DNA of 37,346 nucleotides from Syntrophomonadaceae bacterium (GTDB taxonomy: Bacteria; Bacillota; Dethiobacteria; DTU022), in the NCBI GenBank assembly GCA_007119965.1, contig SKOR01000041.1:1-37346 (forward strand), given 5' to 3'. Below, piece by piece: positions 32,845 through 37,346 of the stretch. Both the position numbers and the translations under genes were made by a program. The stretch's first letter is position 1. Each line of letters begins with the position of its first letter. The notes beneath the pieces are model-generated. The model was not told the origin of the DNA, searched no databases, and saw only the letters and a list, made by a program, of their open reading frames with translations.

Positions 32845-34077
32845 GTGATTTCAGATTACCGCTTCAAAGCAAGGAACTGGCAGGGCAGAAAAGTAAACGG
32901 CAGGCTTTCAGCATCCAGCCTGGATGAAGCCCAGGCCAAAATCCGTTCGCGCGGGCTGGTTCCCCTGGAGATCAGGGAGTACCGCTATTTAAATCTTTTT
33001 CGCAGGGCAGCGCTGCTGAAAGCCCTGCACGGTTTTGGCCTTGGCCGGTACAGCAGCCGCGATTTAATGATCTTTTGCCGGCAGCTGGCAACCATGCTGA
33101 AAGCAGGAATCCCCGTTCTGCATGCCTTAAACGTTCTTGCCGGGCAGATGGAAAACAAAACTTTGCGGGTTAAACTGCAGGGAGCATCTACATCCCTGGA
33201 ACAGGGCAGCGACCTGGCGGGCAGCCTGAACGAACAGGAGGGTTATTTTCCGCCGCTCCTGGTCAATATGGTTGCCGCCGGAGAAGCAGGGGGCATGCTC
33301 GATGATATACTGGAAAGAATGGCCCTGCACTATGAAAACCAGCATGACATGGAAGAAAAAATCCGCTCGGCCACAGCTTATCCCCTGCTCGTAACCGCAG
33401 TGGCCCTGATTGTTGTCCTGGTGATGATCATTTTCGTCCTGCCCCAGTTTGCCGGAATCTTTAATTCAATGGGCATGGAAATGCCCCTGTTCAGCCGGGT
33501 CCTGCTGGCAGCAGGCGCAGGGGCCGTCAGTTACTGGCCCTTAATTGCTGCGGCCCTGGCAGCGGGGACCGGCGGATTAACCTGGTATGCAAAAACTGAA
33601 AAAGGCAGGCTCCGGCTTGACATGCTCCGCCTGCGCCTGCCCCTGTACGGCAAAATATACAGTAAAAATATTGCGGCCCGTTTTGCCCGGACCCTCGGCT
33701 CACTGCTCGCCGGGGGAGTAACCCTGCAAAGCTCCCTCAGGCTGGTTGATAAGGTCATCGATAACAAGGTGATCTCATCTGCAATCGGCAGCCTCAGCGA
33801 TGCCCTGAACTGCGGTGAAACAATTGCCGGCCCGATGTCGGCGGCAGGCTGCTTCCCCCCTTTACTGACCGAGATGATCCGGGTCGGGGAAGAAACCGGA
33901 ACGCTCGGCCAAACCCTCAACCGGGCGGCAGTTTTCTACGAAAAAGAAGTGTCTTATATTGTTGATCGGCTCGGCACTATTTTAGAACCTATTCTGCTTT
34001 TAGCGGTCGGCCTCTTTATCGGGCTGCTTGTCTTCTCTATCCTCTCCCCGATGTACCAGGTCTTTCAGATGATTTGA
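32845..34077 (+). CDS. pilC: Type IV pilus inner-membrane platform protein PilC (GspF family)
   Basis: Polytopic membrane platform that couples PilB and PilT to pilus assembly. N-terminal YRFKARNWQGRKVNGRL and two GspF repeats with the signatures FCRQLATMLKAGIPVLHAL and ARFARTLGSLLAGGVTLQSSL; three to four transmembrane segments (near 170-200, 215-240, 375-400). Length 410 aa is normal. Start is GTG with AGGGGGA upstream. Its stop abuts the stop of the convergent next gene with no spacer. Confidence 0.95.
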   Translation: MISDYRFKARNWQGRKVNGRLSASSLDEAQAKIRSRGLVPLEIREYRYLNLFRRAALLKALHGFGLGRYSSRDLMIFCRQLATMLKAGIPVLHALNVLAGQMENKTLRVKLQGASTSLEQGSDLAGSLNEQEGYFPPLLVNMVAAGEAGGMLDDILERMALHYENQHDMEEKIRSATAYPLLVTAVALIVVLVMIIFVLPQFAGIFNSMGMEMPLFSRVLLAAGAGAVSYWPLIAAALAAGTGGLTWYAKTEKGRLRLDMLRLRLPLYGKIYSKNIAARFARTLGSLLAGGVTLQSSLRLVDKVIDNKVISSAIGSLSDALNCGETIAGPMSAAGCFPPLLTEMIRVGEETGTLGQTLNRAAVFYEKEVSYIVDRLGTILEPILLLAVGLFIGLLVFSILSPMYQVFQMI

Positions 34078-35160
34078 TTACTGCTGCTCTTCGTCACCTG
34101 TTTCATTTTCTGCCGGGTCAACAACATTTACAACGTGGTAGATATATACTTCATACCCGGTTTCGATCGTTTCAGGGAAAATCAGCTGTCCTTCAAAAGT
34201 ATATGAGCCTTCCACGTCGGGTTCGTAATTACTAAACAGCCGGTCATCCCATTCAACATAGATATCCCTGATCAGGATATTATCCAGGCTGAAGGTCAGC
34301 TTCTCATGCAGGCCGATGTCTTCAAGTTTAGTCCCCGGCGGAACTGTAGATTTAAATACCTCACTGCCGTCAATAATGATTGACAGATCCTGGTCAGCGC
34401 CTTCCACCGGTTCTGGTCCTTCTTCCGTTCCATCAGCATCATGATTAACATCTTCGGCAGTAAATTCATATAGATCATTTTCCGCGCCGGGAACAGAACC
34501 CTCCAGGGTAAGATAATCTGTGAAATCGTCTGCAGATTTTAGCAGTTCGCTAATATTGACCCGCCCTACGATAACACTATCTTCAAAAAGATATTCACCT
34601 GAAACGGGTTCAACCAGGTCAATGTAGCGCTTAACTGTCCCCTGTGCAGTGGAAGCAGTCTGGCTGATAGAAAAAGCTGCGTCTTCTTCACCGTATACTG
34701 CTGCAGCGGCTGAAATATCCTGTCCTAAACTGCCTTCTTCACCGGGATCGGCTTGAATGCTGACAGCAAATATCTGTGGCGGATGTTGATCATCGACGTC
34801 CCCGGCAAACAGCTCTTCCCCGTCAAGGTTATGCAGTTTAAATGTTGAAGATACTTCCAGGCCGCGCAGCGAATCGGGGTCGGCAACCCAGTAATTATCG
34901 CTTAGTGCCTCGAGGCCATCCTCACCGAGCCTTACCAGTTCGTACCTGGTCAGGCTGCCCACGCCCTGCACCAGGGTTTTGTGCTGCCCCGTATTGTTAT
35001 AATCGCTCCCGGCCTGGATTTTCATCATAATTATTCCATCCAGATCATAAGCCTTCCTGTACGTAAGAGACCCCGGCGCAGCTAGGGCAGAACAGCCCAG
35101 GGCCAGGGTTAATGTAAATAAAACAAGTACAGCGAAAAAATTGCTCTTTCGCATCTGCAA
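34078..35160 (-). CDS. Exported protein of unknown function
   Basis: Not recognised. A 360-residue protein with a signal peptide (basic MRK, hydrophobic FFAVLVLFTLTLALG, predicted cut after SALA). The mature part is acidic with few Cys, alternating polar/hydrophobic segments suggesting beta structure (for example RYELVRLGEDGLEAL and YTFEGQLIFPETIETGYEVY), and a low-complexity acidic linker near residues 240-256; it ends in a Glu/Asp/Gln-rich tail. It is transcribed from a perfect consensus promoter with a long leader, toward pilC. Association with pili is only by position. A lipobox reading (ALGC) is weaker than the AxA signal site. Confidence 0.75.
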   Translation of the reverse strand: MQMRKSNFFAVLVLFTLTLALGCSALAAPGSLTYRKAYDLDGIIMMKIQAGSDYNNTGQHKTLVQGVGSLTRYELVRLGEDGLEALSDNYWVADPDSLRGLEVSSTFKLHNLDGEELFAGDVDDQHPPQIFAVSIQADPGEEGSLGQDISAAAAVYGEEDAAFSISQTASTAQGTVKRYIDLVEPVSGEYLFEDSVIVGRVNISELLKSADDFTDYLTLEGSVPGAENDLYEFTAEDVNHDADGTEEGPEPVEGADQDLSIIIDGSEVFKSTVPPGTKLEDIGLHEKLTFSLDNILIRDIYVEWDDRLFSNYEPDVEGSYTFEGQLIFPETIETGYEVYIYHVVNVVDPAENETGDEEQQ

Positions 35161-35312
35161 ACACTTCCTCCCTGTAAAAGTAGCGTTAAACGCTTTTTAT
35201 ATCTATCTCTTTCTGTTTATCTATTGTTTCTGCGCACCTAAACTGCAAAATGATTCGTTTGGCGACGTGAGCAGATATTTCTATTTACTATTACATATTA
35301 AACTTGCCCTGT

Positions 35313-35341
35313 ATTATATTTGAAAATTTGGGTTTTGTCAA
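35313..35341 (-). promoter_or_regulatory. Consensus SigA promoter of the exported protein gene
   Basis: Minus strand: -35 TTGACA (35336-35341), 17-bp spacer, -10 TATAAT (35313-35318): both hexamers match the consensus exactly. Predicted start near 35306, about 145 nt before the ATG. Confidence 0.85.
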
Positions 35342-35473
35342 AATATTTTAGTTAATAAATCCCGGGAAATGCCGGAATTGAAATAATGTCCCCTTCAATA
35401 GAGGCCTATCCGGCTAGTACTCTGCACTGACGTTGCGCACTCGTTGAAGTTGAATAACATGCCGGTTTACTGA

Positions 35474-35500
35474 AATAAGCTGACAGTTAATAACAGTGTA
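35474..35500 (+). repeat. Palindromic direct repeat, copy A
   Basis: 27-bp copy beginning AATAAG and ending ACAGTGTA; two 1-base gaps and two mismatches relative to copy C. It abuts the stop codon of the DUF362 gene. Confidence 0.75.
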
Positions 35501-36406
35501 TTAACCGTTAAGGATCCTGCGTATCTTCTGAGCATACTGAGCGCTATCGGAATCCCCGGTTAGCAGTTCTATCTTTTCCGGGGAATCAACACCCAGGCCC
35601 AGTTCAACCGCCCTGGCAATCTGTTTCTGGTCAAAGATCCGGCTATTCATAATTCCGGGTGTCGAACCCAACTCTTTTAAAACAGCCACGCCAACTGCAT
35701 CAATGGCGATCCGGTCGGTTCCCGCTATAAACAGGCCGGCGGACTTTCGCGTCCCGGTCATCGGGCCCGCCTCTACGAAAGCCTCCATGCCATCTAAAAC
35801 AACCAGGTCGGGGCTGTAGGCTGTATTAATTTCGGCAATCATCTCACCCATATGTGATGAACTGTGCAATTCCTGCATGTAAGAATTCCCGGCCTTGGGG
35901 ACAATGCCAACCGCAAGTTTCAGGGCCATGGTAAAGACCCCGCCGAATTGATGAGTTTTGAGGCAGGGAGCCGCCACGATGCATTCCGCTTCCCGGAAGA
36001 GGCGGGGCACCAAAAAGCCTTCTTTCCAGTGGCTGCCGGGGGGGTCTACCCTCTCCATCTCTTCCGGGGGCAGGGCGTCGACATTGACCACCTCTACACC
36101 ATATTGATCGGCGATTTCGTACACTCCCAGTAACTCCATTACATCCCCGCTGTCCGCCGGCCCGCTTCTCTCAGCGATCGTAATTCCGGAAGCGCCCATC
36201 TCGTTGAGCTGCTCTATCAAACCCCGCAGCGTCTCAGGATGACTCGAACCCGGGTAGGGGTCAGCGGTATTGAAGTTTGGTTTAAGGACTACTTTTTTTC
36301 CCTGCACGGGGTTGATGCCCAAAAGTTCTATAGAGCTGCGCAGTCCTGCCCGCCTCTCTTTTGTCTTAACCAGCGATACTTCAGACTTTTTATCGGTCCT
36401 TGCCAT
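35501..36406 (-). CDS. DUF362 domain-containing protein
   Basis: DUF362 family protein of 301 aa. Typical segments: KKVVLKPNFNTADPYPGSSHPE, TIAERSGPADSG, CIVAAPCLKTHQFGGVFTMALKLAVGIVP and the C-terminal DRIAIDAVGVAVLKELG. The family is common in anaerobes and some members carry ferredoxin domains; this one has none and no obvious cofactor site, so its reaction is unknown. The ATG has AAAGGAGGT 8 nt upstream. Its ends are marked by repeat copies: copy A directly after the stop, copy B 38 bp upstream of the start. Confidence 0.88.
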   Translation of the reverse strand: MARTDKKSEVSLVKTKERRAGLRSSIELLGINPVQGKKVVLKPNFNTADPYPGSSHPETLRGLIEQLNEMGASGITIAERSGPADSGDVMELLGVYEIADQYGVEVVNVDALPPEEMERVDPPGSHWKEGFLVPRLFREAECIVAAPCLKTHQFGGVFTMALKLAVGIVPKAGNSYMQELHSSSHMGEMIAEINTAYSPDLVVLDGMEAFVEAGPMTGTRKSAGLFIAGTDRIAIDAVGVAVLKELGSTPGIMNSRIFDQKQIARAVELGLGVDSPEKIELLTGDSDSAQYAQKIRRILNG

Positions 36407-36443
36407 AAAAAACGACCTCCTTTATATTGAGTCGGTCTACCCA

Positions 36444-36472
36444 AATAAGTTAACAAGTTAGTAAACAGTGTA
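36444..36472 (+). repeat. Palindromic direct repeat, copy B
   Basis: 29 bp, 27 of 29 identical to copy C. Contains the inverted pair TTAAC-AA-GTTA(G). Five bases from the end of the RAYT fragment and 38 bp from the DUF362 start. Confidence 0.8.
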
Positions 36473-36477
36473 TTGTT

Positions 36478-36603
36478 TTTAAGGTAGCGGCTTTTATCGG
36501 CGGCATTCCGAAAGATATTTTCCCGGTTATTGCCCCTCTGGATTACATGATAAAAGGCCCCGGGATATTCAATCCGTCTTCTAGATAAAGAAACGCCTCC
36601 CAC
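36478..36603 (-). pseudogene. REP-associated transposase (RAYT, IS200-like) N-terminal fragment
   Basis: Forty-two codons match the N-terminus of Y1 (IS200-like) RAYT proteins: RRRIEYPGAFYHVIQRGNNR and IFRNAADKSRYLK. The catalytic HUH and Tyr regions are missing; the frame then runs into repeat copy B and non-homologous sequence. Hence a deletion remnant, likely lost by recombination at the repeat. The GTG at 36603 lies within the adjacent hairpin. Confidence 0.8.
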
Positions 36604-36624
36604 TTAAGAGTGTAGCAGGAGGCG
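36594..36624 (-). terminator. Hairpin after pilT, terminator-like or REP-like
   Basis: CGCCTCC (36594-36600) pairs with GGAGGCG (36618-36624), enclosing an inner CACT-TAAG-AGTG stem. On the minus strand TTTCTTT follows, so it could end pilT transcription. The GTAG tetranucleotide in the loop, plus the RAYT fragment next to it, also recalls a REP sequence. Confidence 0.55.
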
Positions 36625-36638
36625 CCTTGTATTTCAAT

Positions 36639-36667
36639 AATAAGTTAACAAGTTAATACACAGTGTA
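36639..36667 (+). repeat. Palindromic direct repeat, copy C
   Basis: 29 bp with two adjacent inverted repeats: TTAAC-AA-GTTAA and TACAC-A-GTGTA. It lies one base after the pilT stop codon. Confidence 0.8.
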
Positions 36668-36668
36668 G

Positions 36669-37346
36669 CTATGCAATGCAGCTGTTTTTGAAAAATGAGT
36701 GCATCGCTTCTTCATCCCTGGCGTACTCGAGGACTTTTTCTTTGGTAATTTTTCCGTTTTGATAGTGGTTCTGCAGGCACTTATCCATAGTGAGCATACC
36801 CTGCCCGGCGCAAATCTGCATGGTTGAGGGAATCTGGTGGACCTTGCCTTCCCTGATCAGGTTGCGCACCGCGTTATTGCAAAGCAGCACCTCGGCTGCT
36901 GCGATCCGGCCTGAGCCATCCATGCGGGGAATCAGCCTCTGGGAAACAATTCCGACCAGCGAATTGGCTAACTGGGTGCGAATCTGGTGCTGCTGGTTGG
37001 AGGGAAAACTGTCGATAATTCTTTCTACAGATTGGGCCGAATCATTGGTATGGAGAGTAGCCAGAACCAGGTGCCCGGTTTCTGCAGCTGTCACGGCAAT
37101 CGATATTGTCTCAAGGTCGCGCATTTCTCCAACTAATATTACATCCGGATCCTGACGCAGGGCAGCCCTGAGCGCTGACGGAAATGTGTTGCTGTCCCTG
37201 CCAATTTCACGCTGCGTAATCACACTCTTTTTGTGCTTGTGAACATATTCGATCGGATCTTCCAGCGTGATGATATGAAGTTCCTTATTGCTGTTAATCA
37301 GGTCAGTCATCGCCGCCAGGGTAGTCGATTTGCCGCTGCCCGTCGG
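36669..37346 (-). CDS. pilT: Type IV pilus retraction ATPase PilT (partial, 5' end outside window)
   Basis: C-terminal part of the hexameric retraction ATPase for twitching. The frame is open to the window edge, beginning PTGSGKSTTLAA (Walker A). Then the Asp box LEDPIEYVHKHKKSVITQRE, Walker B DVILVGEMRD, His box LATLHTNDSAQSVERIID, and the PilT-specific VRNLIREGK with the following QICAGQGMLTMDKCL. The start and N-terminal domain lie beyond 37346. The presence of both PilB and PilT predicts retractile pili. Confidence 0.95.
   Translation of the reverse strand, partial: PTGSGKSTTLAAMTDLINSNKELHIITLEDPIEYVHKHKKSVITQREIGRDSNTFPSALRAALRQDPDVILVGEMRDLETISIAVTAAETGHLVLATLHTNDSAQSVERIIDSFPSNQQHQIRTQLANSLVGIVSQRLIPRMDGSGRIAAAEVLLCNNAVRNLIREGKVHQIPSTMQICAGQGMLTMDKCLQNHYQNGKITKEKVLEYARDEEAMHSFFKNSCIA

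Larger units (their letters stand above)
35161..35500. other. 340-bp AT-rich intergenic region
   Basis: Contains the exported-protein promoter and its predicted 145-nt leader, and at its right edge repeat copy A. In the leader, CTGC/GCAG and AAAC/GTTT arms could fold a hairpin around 35234-35275 on the minus strand. No gene or known riboswitch was recognised. Confidence 0.6.

Noticed and set aside
34078-35160. Lipoprotein signal in the exported protein
   Set aside because: ALGC lacks the usual Leu at -3 and small residue at -2; the following SALA site fits signal peptidase I better.
36328-36603. A complete 91-residue protein from the RAYT frame
   Set aside because: Only the first 42 codons are homologous; the rest is repeat B, the DUF362 upstream region and the DUF362 5' end read out of frame.
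35474-36667. A CRISPR array from the three repeats
   Set aside because: Only three copies, spaced by 943 and 166 bp with genes or gene fragments between them; no cas genes.

Overview
This window looks like the chromosome of an anaerobic, low-to-mid GC Firmicute of the class Clostridia. The support is gene order and content: an asp23/amaP/DUF2273/nusB block beside efp, a folD-xseA-xseB-ispA-dxs-tlyA-nadK-recN series, strong AGGAGG ribosome sites, frequent TTG and GTG starts, and a type IV pilus cluster with no outer-membrane secretin. The genus cannot be fixed from the sequence. Nearly everything to the left of about 28.1 kb reads leftward (minus strand).

Region 1 (16-9077, minus): dxs, tlyA, nadK, recN, a CBS-PAS-sigma54 activator and an acyl-CoA dehydrogenase. 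Region 2 (9087-10284): the most notable locus. A roughly 565-nt non-coding stretch with its own extended -10 promoter, 5' and 3' ends that are perfectly complementary, and several internal hairpins lies directly upstream of a small multi-pass membrane protein and dxs. Size, structure and neighbours identify it as OLE RNA (Ornate, Large, Extremophilic), and the membrane protein as its partner OapA. Region 3 (10313-20038, minus): a FolD variant lacking the usual cyclohydrolase lysine, next to a separate cyclodeaminase-type cyclohydrolase (FchA); ispA, xseB and xseA; a two-gene flavin/iron-sulfur oxidoreductase (NuoF-GltD fusion plus a NuoG/FdhA-like subunit without the active-site Cys/Sec); a TsaD paralogue and nusB. 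Region 4 (20171-24842, minus): DUF2273, AmaP and Asp23 behind a clear promoter, then a terminator-like hairpin, a CD1247-type protein, efp, an Xaa-Pro peptidase, aroQ and aroK.

Region 5 (24839-34077): type IV pilus assembly genes split around aroE. A GspH-like pseudopilin and PilB are on the minus strand; the prepilin peptidase, three pseudopilins, PilM, PilN, PilO and PilC form a tightly overlapping plus-strand operon. No major pilin and no PilQ are seen. Region 6 (34078-37346, minus): an exported protein of unknown function with a perfect consensus promoter and a long leader, a DUF362 protein, a REP-associated-transposase (RAYT) fragment, and the C-terminal part of PilT, which runs off the window. 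Three copies of a 27-29 bp palindromic direct repeat lie here, two of them beginning within 0-1 bp of a stop codon.

Functional links: the folate genes (fchA, folD) and the adjacent oxidoreductase suggest one-carbon/redox metabolism of an anaerobe; ispA and dxs are isoprenoid genes; OLE-OapA sits between these, as it does in other OLE-bearing Firmicutes.
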